5,682 bases of DNA from Sphingopyxis sp. (GCA_012035435.1 JAAUPH010000178.1:1-5682), one strand, 5' to 3'; positions 1-5,301 are shown, counted from the first letter of the stretch. The notes: a model not told the origin generated them from the letters alone. A program made the numbers and translations.

Positions 1-2
1 TC

Positions 3-50
3 ATGTATGCCGATGATCCCAAGGAAGGCGTGATCGAGGGGAATGACGTT
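3..50 (+). pseudogene. Out-of-frame upstream piece of the M48 metalloprotease gene
   Basis: Reading from base 3 gives M-Y-A-D-D-P-K-E-G-V-I-E-G-N-D, after which this frame degenerates and hits a stop near 180. The next frame, entered around base 43, continues sensibly with F-L-H-P-D-L. From memory, M48-family proteins of sphingomonads have a segment of the form Y-A-D-D-P-x-x-G-x-x-E-G-x-x-F-x-H-P-x-L, so the two pieces appear to be one protein separated by a single extra base. Removing one G from the run 38-41, or the G at 48, would fuse them. The gene enters from outside the window. This could be a sequencing error or a true frameshift. The upstream frame is supported by only about 14 codons. 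Confidence 0.5.
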
Positions 51-642
51 TCTGCACCCCGATCTGCAGCTGCGTTTTGCCGTGCCCGCCGGTTTTGGGA
101 TGCAAAATGGCGCAACTGCGGTCAGCATTGCCGGCACCAATGGCCAGGCACAATTTTCGCTCGCGCCATATAGCGGCGATATGACGGCCTATATCGACAG
201 CGTGTTCAAGAAAATTGGCGGCGAAACCCGCATCCCCTATGGCGAGATTCGGCGGACTACGGTGAATGGCTTACCCGCTGCCTATTCCAGCGCGACGGTG
301 AATGCCCAGTCGGGGCAGGTCGATGTAACGGTGTTCGCGTATGAATTTGCGCGTGACCGCGCCTATCACTTCGTCGCGCTGACTCAAGCGGGCCAGATGC
401 GGAGCTTCGACCCGCTGTTCGCCAGCCTGCGCCGGATGACCGAGGCCGAAGCGCGCGCGATTCGTCCGCGCAAGATCGACATCGTCACCGCGGGCCGCGG
501 CGATACGGTCGCAAGCCTGTCGAATCGCATGGCCTTTTCGACTTATCAGGCGGACCGCTTTCGCGTACTCAATGGCCTTGGTGCCGGAACCGAGGTGCGA
601 CCGGCGCAAAAGGTCAAGCTGGTGGTATACGGCAGCCGATAA
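43..642 (+). CDS. C-terminal part of an M48-family (BepA/YggG-like) zinc metalloprotease with LysM-like tail
   Basis: The 199 codons match, by recognition, the region downstream of the peptidase domain in alphaproteobacterial M48 metalloproteases, which are envelope proteins thought to act in outer-membrane protein quality control. Residues 1-130 form a domain starting F-L-H-P-D-L-Q-L-R-F-A-V-P-A-G-F. Residues ~144-196 are a LysM-like tail: V-T-A-G-R-G-D-T-V-A-S-L at 148-159, F-R-V-L-N-G-L at 173-179 and a final Q-K-V-K-L-V-V. The HExxH zinc motif is not in the window; it would lie upstream. The ATG at 43 is probably not the true start: there is no convincing Shine-Dalgarno, and family-like sequence continues upstream in another frame. 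The gene ends at TAA and is followed by a strong terminator. The C-terminal identification is fairly secure; that this is a functional, intact gene is not. Confidence 0.7.
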   Translation: MTFLHPDLQLRFAVPAGFGMQNGATAVSIAGTNGQAQFSLAPYSGDMTAYIDSVFKKIGGETRIPYGEIRRTTVNGLPAAYSSATVNAQSGQVDVTVFAYEFARDRAYHFVALTQAGQMRSFDPLFASLRRMTEAEARAIRPRKIDIVTAGRGDTVASLSNRMAFSTYQADRFRVLNGLGAGTEVRPAQKVKLVVYGSR

Positions 643-670
643 CTTTGCCTCACGCTGTCCTGGATAAATG

Positions 671-708
671 AAAAAGGGCGCCGGTCGTGACCGGCGCCCC
701 TTCTTTTT
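671..708. terminator. Bidirectional intrinsic terminator between the M48 gene and pilin 1
   Basis: A perfect 10-11 bp GC-rich stem (676-685 with 690-699) carries a tiny loop. It is flanked by AAAAA on the left (671-675) and CTTCTTTTT on the right (700-708). Read on +, it ends the protease gene with a U-tract; read on -, the left A-run becomes the U-tract that ends pilin 1. The convergent gene arrangement fits this dual use. A diverged copy of the same hairpin lies at 1111-1146. Confidence 0.9.
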
Positions 709-712
709 AAGC

Positions 713-734
713 CAGGATGCCTGGGCGCATCCTG
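713..734 (-). other. 3'-UTR hairpin of pilin 1
   Basis: CAGGATGC (713-720) and GCATCCTG (727-734) form an 8-bp stem with a 6-base loop. It starts about 12 nt after the pilin stop codon and precedes the main terminator. It has no U-tract of its own. The second pilin gene has a hairpin of different sequence at the same place (1151-1171), suggesting that the structure rather than the sequence is kept, perhaps to protect the mRNA 3' end. The role is inferred. Confidence 0.45.
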
Positions 735-746
735 AGTCCAACATAA

Positions 747-911
747 TTACTGGACGAGGTCGCTGCTGACCTTGTTGAACGTCTTGCTGACGCCCGTGCC
801 AACGGCGCCCATCGCGGTGATTCCGGCGACGGCGATCAAAGCAGCGATCAGGCCATATTCAATGGCGGTGGCGGCCTTGGTGTCGCGAGCGAATTTCTTG
901 ATGAACTTCAT
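747..911 (-). CDS. Flp family type IVb pilin, copy 1
   Basis: This encodes a 54-residue prepilin for a Tad/Flp-type pilus: a short basic leader (M-K-F-I-K-K-F-A-R-D-T-K-A), then the hallmark A-T-A-I-E-Y-G, then a hydrophobic helix (about 20-42) and a small polar tail. By the family rule, prepilin peptidase would cut before residue 14, placing Glu at +5 and Tyr at +6 of a ~41-residue mature subunit. The residue before the cut is Ala where the family usually has Gly. The start at 911 is chosen over an in-frame upstream ATG at 938 because GAGGAG (919-924 on the minus strand) sits 7 nt before it, and because the second copy shares exactly this start. No tad/cpa assembly genes are visible. Pilus assembly at the inner membrane is known for the family, not seen here. 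Confidence 0.92.
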   Translation of the reverse strand: MKFIKKFARDTKAATAIEYGLIAALIAVAGITAMGAVGTGVSKTFNKVSSDLVQ

Positions 912-944
912 GTCTGGTCTCCTCAAAAACGTCTGCACTTACCC

Positions 945-1010
945 CATCGAAACACTGACTGGTTCCAACTGTTCTAGATTAGAGTGGATAGATTTTTAAA
1001 TCGTTAACGC
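945..1010 (-). promoter_or_regulatory. Conserved upstream region of pilin 1 with possible CtrA-like site
   Basis: Three islands recur at near-identical distances upstream of pilin copies 1 and 2: gaaacactg (949-957), gtt-y-caact (962-970, with TTGGAA readable as a -35 on the minus strand) and TTTT-N7-TTAAC (993-1008). The last resembles a degenerate CtrA box (TTAA-N7-TTAA), and pilA of Caulobacter is known to be CtrA-activated. No good -10 hexamer stands out, so promoter position and regulator are inferred. The conservation itself is directly visible. Confidence 0.4.
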
Positions 1011-1056
1011 AGGATGCAATAATTATAGAGGTCAACAATAGTTCATAAAAAGATGC

Positions 1057-1093
1057 ATTCCATCCAAAGATCATACAAAGTGCCGGATGGATT
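1057..1093. repeat. Imperfect inverted repeat in the AT-rich gap between pilin copies
   Basis: ATTCCATCC (1057-1065) and GGATGGATT (1085-1093) are inverted with 8 of 9 pairs and a 19-base spacer. The dyad lies about 150-180 bp upstream of the pilin 1 start. It has no U-tract and is not found upstream of copy 2. It could be an operator or chance; the surrounding 1011-1110 is AT-rich and shows no open reading frame I would support. Confidence 0.25.
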
Positions 1094-1110
1094 GAATTTT
1101 AAGCTAAAAT

Positions 1111-1146
1111 AAAAAGGGACGCCGGATCGACCGGCGCCCCTCTTTT
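1111..1146 (-). terminator. Intrinsic terminator of pilin 2
   Basis: The stem pairs GGG-x-CGCCGG (1116-1125) with CCGGCG-x-CCC (1131-1140), with one A/C mismatch and loop ATCGA. The left A-run (1111-1115, preceded by AAAAT) is the U-tract for minus-strand transcripts. It is homologous to the hairpin at 676-699 and was duplicated together with the gene. It separates pilin 2 from the promoter region of pilin 1, so the two copies are probably independent transcripts. Confidence 0.8.
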
Positions 1147-1150
1147 ACGG

Positions 1151-1171
1151 CAAGCGGCTTTGGCGCGCTTG
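1151..1171 (-). other. 3'-UTR hairpin of pilin 2
   Basis: CAAGCG (1151-1156) pairs with CGCTTG (1166-1171) around a 9-base loop, about 13 nt after the pilin 2 stop. It occupies the same place as the 713-734 hairpin of copy 1 but with an unrelated stem sequence. It is shorter and weaker than that hairpin, and its function is inferred only. Confidence 0.35.
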
Positions 1172-1184
1172 ATCGAAACAACGA

Positions 1185-1349
1185 TTACTTTACGAGATCG
1201 CTGCTCACCTTATTAAAGGTCTTGCTGACACCCGTACCAACGGCACCCATCGCGGTGATGCCGGCGACGGCGATCAGAGCAGCGATCAGGCCATATTCAA
1301 TGGCGGTGGCGGCTTTGGTGTCGCGAACGAATTTCTTGATGAACTTCAT
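1185..1349 (-). CDS. Flp family type IVb pilin, copy 2
   Basis: This is a 54-residue prepilin almost identical to the 747-911 copy; I find only Val for Ala at residue 8 and a final Lys for Gln. The leader ends K-A before A-T-A-I-E-Y-G, so processing should be the same: a 13-residue leader and ~41-residue mature subunit with Glu at +5. GGAG with spacer ACCAGAC precedes the ATG exactly as in copy 1. The gene has its own terminator at 1111-1146 and its own conserved upstream block. It lies 134 bp downstream of the third pilin gene on the same strand, with no obvious terminator between, so some read-through from that gene is possible. The near identity implies either recent duplication, gene conversion or strong constraint. 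Confidence 0.9.
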   Translation of the reverse strand: MKFIKKFVRDTKAATAIEYGLIAALIAVAGITAMGAVGTGVSKTFNKVSSDLVK

Positions 1350-1385
1350 GTCTGGTCTCCTAAAATGACTTATTCACTTACCCGG

Positions 1386-1450
1386 TTGAAACACTGGTCC
1401 GTTTCAACTTTGGTCACTCTATTGCCGATTGGTTTTGAAAATCTTAACAG
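1386..1450 (-). promoter_or_regulatory. Conserved upstream region of pilin 2 with possible CtrA-like site
   Basis: It carries the same islands as upstream of copy 1: gaaacactg (1388-1396), gtttcaact (1401-1409, giving TTGAAA on the minus strand) and TTTT-N7-TTAAC (1433-1448). The TTAAC lies 95 bases from the start codon here and 93 in copy 1. The bases between islands differ, so the islands stand out as retained. Assigning CtrA or any particular sigma factor is speculative. Confidence 0.4.
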
Positions 1451-1483
1451 CGCCCCTCATACTTCTATCTGAGGACTGTCCCA

Positions 1484-1654
1484 TTACATTACAGTTCCGA
1501 CCGTGCTGGAAACATTGTTCCACATCTTGTTGGTGCCATCGGCCGTTTGTCCGAGTGCGCCGATCATGGCCATGAAAATAAGGGCCAGGATCAGCCCATA
1601 TTCGACGGCGGTTGCGGCGCGTGTGCAGCCGCGAAAAGCTTGCAATTTCTTCAT
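1484..1654 (-). CDS. Divergent Flp/TadE-class small pilin (third pilin gene)
   Basis: This is a 56-residue protein with a basic leader (M-K-K-L-Q-A-F-R-G-C-T-R-A) followed by A-T-A-V-E-Y-G-L-I and a hydrophobic helix to about residue 40, then a polar tail containing W-N-N-V-S-S. The predicted prepilin cut falls after residue 13 with Ala at -1, as in the two tandem copies, and the Glu at +5 is kept. Beyond the processing region it shares little with them, so it may be a minor pilin or pseudopilin rather than another major subunit. The ATG at 1654 is preceded by AGGGCGG as a weak Shine-Dalgarno; a TTG at 1672 is possible but less likely. No U-tract terminator follows. It is divergent from the MutT gene, with 65 bp between starts. 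Confidence 0.85.
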   Translation of the reverse strand: MKKLQAFRGCTRAATAVEYGLILALIFMAMIGALGQTADGTNKMWNNVSSTVGTVM

Positions 1655-1719
1655 CGTTCCGCCCTGGTCCAAGCGTTCACATCCGAGCGTCCGCTTCTAT
1701 TTCACAAAAGGTTAAGAAA

Positions 1720-2148
1720 TTGCCCGACCCGACGCAGATAAAATTACCAGACTCGTGGCTGACCGTCGTGGCCGTGGCGCTGGTCGATGCCGATGGCCGC
1801 GTTTTGGTGCAGCAACGCCCCGAGGGCACCGCGATGGCGGGATTGTGGGAGTTTCCCGGGGGCAAGGTTGAGGCTGGCGAAACGCCAGAGGCAGCGCTGG
1901 TCCGCGAACTTGCCGAAGAGCTGGGGATCGATGTCGAAACCGCGTGTCTGGCGCCAGCCTGCTTCGCCAGCGAGCCGCTCGGCGACCGGCACCTGCTGTT
2001 GCTGCTCTATGTCTGCCGCAAATGGAACGGTGTAGCCGAACCGCGCCAGGCCAGCGCGCTCCAATGGCAGCGTCCTGCGCAACTGTACGCGCTCGATATG
2101 CCGCCCGCGGACCGCCCGTTGCTCGGTTTGCTCGACGCGCTGCTATAA
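1720..2148 (+). CDS. mutT: MutT-type Nudix hydrolase ((deoxy)nucleoside triphosphate pyrophosphohydrolase)
   Basis: The 142-residue protein has a complete Nudix box at residues 48-70: G-x5-E-x7-R-E-L-A-E-E-L-G-I, including the metal-binding R-E-x-x-E-E core. It is preceded by R-P-E-G-T-A-M-A-G-L-W-E-F-P-G-G-K, the arrangement of MutT-like enzymes that hydrolyse 8-oxo-dGTP and related oxidised nucleotides in the cytosol. Its length is typical of MutT (about 130-140). The start is taken as TTG at 1720 because AAAAGG (1706-1711) lies 8 bases before it and because ATG at 1612 would run antisense through the third pilin gene; the first ATG inside the domain is too late. The exact substrate cannot be read from sequence. 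The gene is followed by 98 bp of noncoding sequence before zwf. Confidence 0.88.
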   Translation: MPDPTQIKLPDSWLTVVAVALVDADGRVLVQQRPEGTAMAGLWEFPGGKVEAGETPEAALVRELAEELGIDVETACLAPACFASEPLGDRHLLLLLYVCRKWNGVAEPRQASALQWQRPAQLYALDMPPADRPLLGLLDALL

Positions 2149-2149
2149 T
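2119..2149 (+). promoter_or_regulatory. Weak candidate promoter for zwf
   Basis: A perfect TATAAT (2144-2149) overlaps the mutT stop codon, with TTGCTC (2119-2124) 19 bases upstream as a poor -35. It would start a transcript near 2156 with a ~90-nt leader to zwf. The spacing is long and the TATAAT is forced in part by the coding end, so this is only a candidate. Confidence 0.2.
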
Positions 2150-2246
2150 ATTCTTTCGCGCGATCCCGGCGCCGCGCCGAAAAACCGCTGACGCAAACGT
2201 ATGCGCGTTGCATTGGCGCCGGTGATGCGCCACTGCGCTCGCGATA

Positions 2247-3731
2247 ATGGCGGAAAGGGACCCGGCCTTGGCAATTGCGACCGAAACCATCATCCTGTTC
2301 GGCGCGACCGGCGATTTGGCCCAGCGGATGCTGTTCCCCTCGCTTTATAATCTGCACAGCGACGGCCTGCTCGCCGATGATTTGACCATCGTCGGCTCGG
2401 GCCGTTCGATGATGGACAGCGATGCCTTCCGCGAGCAGGTCGCGGAGGCGCTGGCCGATCATCTCGCCGCCGATCGCCTTGATGACGGGCTGCTCGCCAG
2501 CTTTCTTGCGCGCGTCGAATATTGCGCGGTCGATGTTGGTGCGGGTACCGGTTTTGAGGCGCTGGCGGAACAGCTGGGCGAGCGGCGCGGGCGGCCGCTG
2601 GGCGTGTATCTGTCGACTCCGCCGTCGCTCTTCGGCCCCATCGCGACCGCGCTTGGCCGGGTCGGCATCGCCTGTTCGGATTGCCGCATCGCTATGGAAA
2701 AACCGATTGGCACCGACCTGGCAAGCTCACGGCAAGTGAATGCAGAGGTTGGCGCGGTGTTCGGTGAAGATCGGGTGTTCCGCATCGATCATTATCTGGG
2801 CAAGGAAACCGTCCAGAACCTCCTCGCGCTGCGCTTTGCCAATGCACTGTTCGAGCCCTTATGGAACGCCAACGCCATCGAGCATGTCCAGATCACGGTC
2901 GCAGAGACGGTGGGGCTGGAGGGCCGCGTCTCTTATTATGATGGCGTCGGCGCGCTCAAGGATATGGTTCAAAACCATATGCTCCAGCTGCTCGCGATCA
3001 TCGCGATGGAACCTCCCGCCAGCGTTTCGGCAACCGCGATCCGCGATGAAAAAGTCAAATTGCTCCGCTCCTTGCGCAAAATGACTGCCGCCGACGTTCA
3101 GGCGCACAGCGTGAAGGGCCAATATGTCAGCGGCGCGGTCGGCGGTACGGCGGTCACTGGCTATGCCGACGAATTGAACAGTGCCTCGAAAACCGAAACC
3201 TTTGTCGCCCTCAAGGCCTTCATCGACAATTGGCGGTGGAAGGGCGTGCCCTTTTACCTGCGCACCGGAAAACGCATGCCGCAGCGCCGCTCCGAGGTGT
3301 TGATCCAGTTCAAGCCGGTGCCGCACAATATTTTCGCGCGCGTGGGGGCGGGGCGCCTCAACGCCAACCGCATGATCATCAACCTGCAACCCGAAGAAAA
3401 TATCCGCGTTACCGTGATGGCGAAACAGCCCGGCCTTGATCGCGACGGCGTGCGATTGAAGGAAGTGCCGCTCGACGTGTCGCTTTCCGACAATCTCGAT
3501 GCGGGCCGCCGCCGCATTGCCTATGAACGGTTGCTGCTAGATTTCATCGTTGGCGACCAGACGCTGTTCGTCCGCCGTGATGAGGTGGAGGCGCAGTGGC
3601 AATGGGTCGATTCGATCCGCGATGCCTGGGCTGCGGTCGATATGACCCCGCAAAATTATACCGCGGGAAGCTGGGGGCCATCGGCGGCGGTCGCGCTGAT
3701 TGAACGCGACGGTGCAAGCTGGCATGATTGA
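2247..3731 (+). CDS. zwf: Glucose-6-phosphate 1-dehydrogenase
   Basis: It oxidises glucose-6-phosphate to 6-phosphogluconolactone with NAD(P)+ in the cytosol, the entry to the Entner-Doudoroff and oxidative pentose-phosphate routes. The 494 residues match the usual bacterial length. The nucleotide-binding loop G-A-T-G-D-L-A is at 19-25, E-K-P-I-G at 151-155, and the substrate signature R-I-D-H-Y-L-G-K-E at 179-187. D181, H182 and H244 (in Q-N-H-M-L-Q) correspond to the Asp-His pair and catalytic His of the Leuconostoc enzyme. Y-L-R-T-G-K-R-M-P follows around 336-345. The ATG at 2247 lacks a clear Shine-Dalgarno; a TTG at 2268 has GGAAAGGG just upstream and would give M-A-I-A-T-E-T-I, so the true start may be seven codons later. 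It is followed on the same strand by edd, consistent with an Entner-Doudoroff operon. The sequence looks intact. Confidence 0.97.
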   Translation: MAERDPALAIATETIILFGATGDLAQRMLFPSLYNLHSDGLLADDLTIVGSGRSMMDSDAFREQVAEALADHLAADRLDDGLLASFLARVEYCAVDVGAGTGFEALAEQLGERRGRPLGVYLSTPPSLFGPIATALGRVGIACSDCRIAMEKPIGTDLASSRQVNAEVGAVFGEDRVFRIDHYLGKETVQNLLALRFANALFEPLWNANAIEHVQITVAETVGLEGRVSYYDGVGALKDMVQNHMLQLLAIIAMEPPASVSATAIRDEKVKLLRSLRKMTAADVQAHSVKGQYVSGAVGGTAVTGYADELNSASKTETFVALKAFIDNWRWKGVPFYLRTGKRMPQRRSEVLIQFKPVPHNIFARVGAGRLNANRMIINLQPEENIRVTVMAKQPGLDRDGVRLKEVPLDVSLSDNLDAGRRRIAYERLLLDFIVGDQTLFVRRDEVEAQWQWVDSIRDAWAAVDMTPQNYTAGSWGPSAAVALIERDGASWHD

Positions 3732-3740
3732 GGCGCGCTC

Positions 3741-3910
3741 CTCGCTTCTCCCCAGGGGGGAGAAGGATATGCAGCCTTGGCGCGCAGCGCCTGGGCGAAG
3801 TTGGTTGAGGGGTTTCGGCTAGCTTGACCAGCAACCGTGCAGCCCCTCACCCAGCTGCAACTAGGCAACAAGTTGCCATGTTTTCGCAACCCTCTCCCGA
3901 CGGGAGGGGG
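3741..3910. repeat. Hairpin-rich, repeat-like spacer between zwf and edd
   Basis: The 193-bp spacer holds no gene but several nested inverted repeats. CTTCTCCCC/GGGGAGAAG (3745-3753/3757-3765) is one. GGTTGAGGGG pairs with CCCCTCACCC (3803-3812/3843-3852, 9 of 10 pairs). GCAACT/AGTTGC (3857-3862/3871-3876) competes with GGCAAC/GTTGCC (3864-3869/3872-3877). CCCTCTCCC pairs with GGGAGGGGG (3890-3898/3902-3910, with one G-T pair). The C/T-rich arms resemble dispersed intergenic palindromic elements of proteobacteria. None of the stems is followed by a U-tract, so it is not an ordinary terminator; it could tune the zwf/edd mRNA ratio. Only one copy is in the window, so dispersal is inferred. Confidence 0.6.
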
Positions 3911-3924
3911 ATAGGAAGAACAGA

Positions 3925-5301
3925 ATGACCCACCTCAACCCCACCATCGCCGCCGTCACCGACCGCATCATCACCCGCAGCGCCGCCACGCGCCGCCGCT
4001 ATCTCGACCTGATGCAGGCGCAGCGCGAGTCTGGCACCAACCGCGGCAATCTGTCGTGCGGTAACCTGGCCCACGCCTTTGCTGCATCTGGCGAGGACAA
4101 GCCTGCCATCCGCAGCGGCGCAGCGATGAACATCGGCATCGTCACCAGCTATAACGACATGCTGTCGGCGCATCAGCCCTATGGCCGTTATCCCGAACAG
4201 ATCAAAGTCTGGGCGCGTGAGGTTGGTGCGACCGCGCAGGTTGCGGGCGGCGTGCCCGCCATGTGCGACGGCGTGACACAGGGACAGGCGGGAATGGACC
4301 TGTCCCTGTTCAGCCGCGACAATATTGCCCAGGCCACCGCCATTTCGATGAGCCACGCCATGTATGAAGGCGCGCTGCTGCTGGGCATTTGCGACAAGAT
4401 CGTGCCCGGCCTTTTGATTGGCGCGCTGCGCTTTGGCCATGTTCCGACAATCCTGGTCCCCGCCGGGCCGATGCCCTCGGGCCTCGCCAACAAGGAAAAG
4501 GTGCGCGTCCGCCAGCTTTATGCGCAGGGCCTCGCCACCCGTGAAGAGCTTCAGGATGCCGAGGCCGCCTCCTATCACAGCGCGGGCACCTGCACCTTTT
4601 ATGGCACAGCAAATTCGAACCAGATGATGATGGAGGTGATGGGGCTCCATGTCCCGGCGAGCGCCTTTGTCAATCCGGGCAATAAACTGCGGCAGGAACT
4701 GACCCGCGCCGCCGTTCACCGCGTCGCCGAAATCGGCTGGGACGGCGATGATTATCGGCCGCTGTCGCACTGCGTTGATGAAGGCGCGATTGTGAACGCC
4801 GTCATCGGCTTGCTCGCCACTGGCGGGTCGACCAACCATGCGATTCATATCCCTGCGATTGCCCGCGCCGCCGGGATTGTGATCGATTGGGAAGATATGG
4901 ACCGGCTGTCCGCGGTCGTCCCGCTGCTTGCGCGCGTTTATCCCAATGGCGCGGGCGACGTGAACCACTTCCACGCCTCGGGGGGCATCGGCTTTGTGAT
5001 CCGCGAGTTGCTCGACGCCGGGCTGCTCCACGGCGACATTATGACCGTCGGCGGCACGCTTGCCGGCGATCGCGTTGGCCACGTTGCGGGCGGTGCCGCG
5101 AACCACCACCGAATCCCGCAGCGACGACACCTTCATCACCAGGCTGAGCGGCTTCGGCCCGTTGGCCTCGACGGCTTCGACGACGAGCGCTGCCTCAACG
5201 ATGTGCAGCGCAGCATCGACCGGCACGGCTTCTGCTCGATCGTCTGCGGCGAGGGCATCGTGGACCAGGCGGGCAACGGAGCTGGGGGGCGAGCAGCGTA
5301 G
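3925..5301 (+). CDS. edd: Phosphogluconate dehydratase, 3'-truncated; native homology ends near 5055
   Basis: Edd dehydrates 6-phosphogluconate to 2-keto-3-deoxy-6-phosphogluconate, the first committed Entner-Doudoroff step. It is a cytosolic Fe-S enzyme of the IlvD/Edd family. Residues 1-377 are a clear match: [11 protein letters not shown] at 76-86, M-C-D-G-V-T-Q-G at 113-120, the family signature [12 protein letters not shown] at 156-167, and [11 protein letters not shown] at 221-231. C114, C156 and C223 are candidate cluster ligands. AGGAAG (3913-3918) six bases before the ATG supports the start. After [10 protein letters not shown] (codon 377, base 5055) homology stops. The remaining 81 codons read into foreign sequence and end by chance at TAG 5299-5301. 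A normal Edd is about 605 residues, so roughly 225, including the second family signature, are missing. As printed the product would be non-functional. Confidence 0.93.
   Translation: MTHLNPTIAAVTDRIITRSAATRRRYLDLMQAQRESGTNRGNLSCGNLAHAFAASGEDKPAIRSGAAMNIGIVTSYNDMLSAHQPYGRYPEQIKVWAREVGATAQVAGGVPAMCDGVTQGQAGMDLSLFSRDNIAQATAISMSHAMYEGALLLGICDKIVPGLLIGALRFGHVPTILVPAGPMPSGLANKEKVRVRQLYAQGLATREELQDAEAASYHSAGTCTFYGTANSNQMMMEVMGLHVPASAFVNPGNKLRQELTRAAVHRVAEIGWDGDDYRPLSHCVDEGAIVNAVIGLLATGGSTNHAIHIPAIARAAGIVIDWEDMDRLSAVVPLLARVYPNGAGDVNHFHASGGIGFVIRELLDAGLLHGDIMTVGGTLAGDRVGHVAGGAANHHRIPQRRHLHHQAERLRPVGLDGFDDERCLNDVQRSIDRHGFCSIVCGEGIVDQAGNGAGGRAA
5056..5170. other. Short foreign segment of unknown gene between edd and PFK fragments
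   Basis: The + frame that continues edd gives an R/H/G-rich peptide unlike any family I know, and the other + frames look like antisense translation. The minus frame (codons ending at 5170 downwards) gives a plausible protein stretch, [17 protein letters not shown], then [14 protein letters not shown]. The last part faintly recalls secretin-type N domains, but I do not assign it. It is probably a third donor fragment in the chimeric end. Confidence 0.35.

Larger units (their letters stand above)
671..957 (-). repeat. Tandem duplication unit 1 (pilin gene with 3' and 5' flanks)
   Basis: This unit contains terminator, 3' hairpin, pilin gene, ribosome-binding site and the upstream GAAACACTG block, in the same order as 1111-1396. 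The coding parts are nearly identical, while the flanks have diverged except at short conserved islands. The centre-to-centre offset is about 438-440 bp. This points to an old tandem gene duplication that included its regulatory flanks. Confidence 0.8.
1111..1396 (-). repeat. Tandem duplication unit 2 (pilin gene with 3' and 5' flanks)
   Basis: This is the counterpart of the unit at 671-957, with the same order of terminator, hairpin, gene, ribosome-binding site and upstream conserved island. Third-position differences are scattered through the gene while the protein differs at only two residues, indicating that purifying selection acts on both copies. Confidence 0.8.

Noticed and set aside
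772..999. Plus-strand open frame opposite pilin 1
   Set aside because: It is an antisense shadow of the pilin gene. The minus strand has the processing motif, ribosome site and terminator, and the second copy conserves it.
1455..1474. Terminator after the third pilin gene
   Set aside because: There is only a 5-bp stem (CCTCA/TGAGG) with a 10-base loop and no U-tract on the minus strand.
1612..1719. Extended N-terminus of MutT from ATG 1612
   Set aside because: It overlaps the third pilin gene antisense, has no ribosome site and adds no family-like sequence.
2007..2462. Minus-strand open frame across the mutT-zwf junction
   Set aside because: No recognisable motif or ribosome site; it is antisense to the end of mutT and the start of zwf.
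3745..3765. Intrinsic terminator of zwf
   Set aside because: The stem is strong, but no T-run follows on +, and edd lies downstream in the same direction.
3925..5301. A novel Edd fusion protein with a new C-terminal domain
   Set aside because: The last 81 codons include a non-protein-like segment and an out-of-frame PFK piece and end at a chance stop, so a junction artefact explains it better than a designed fusion.
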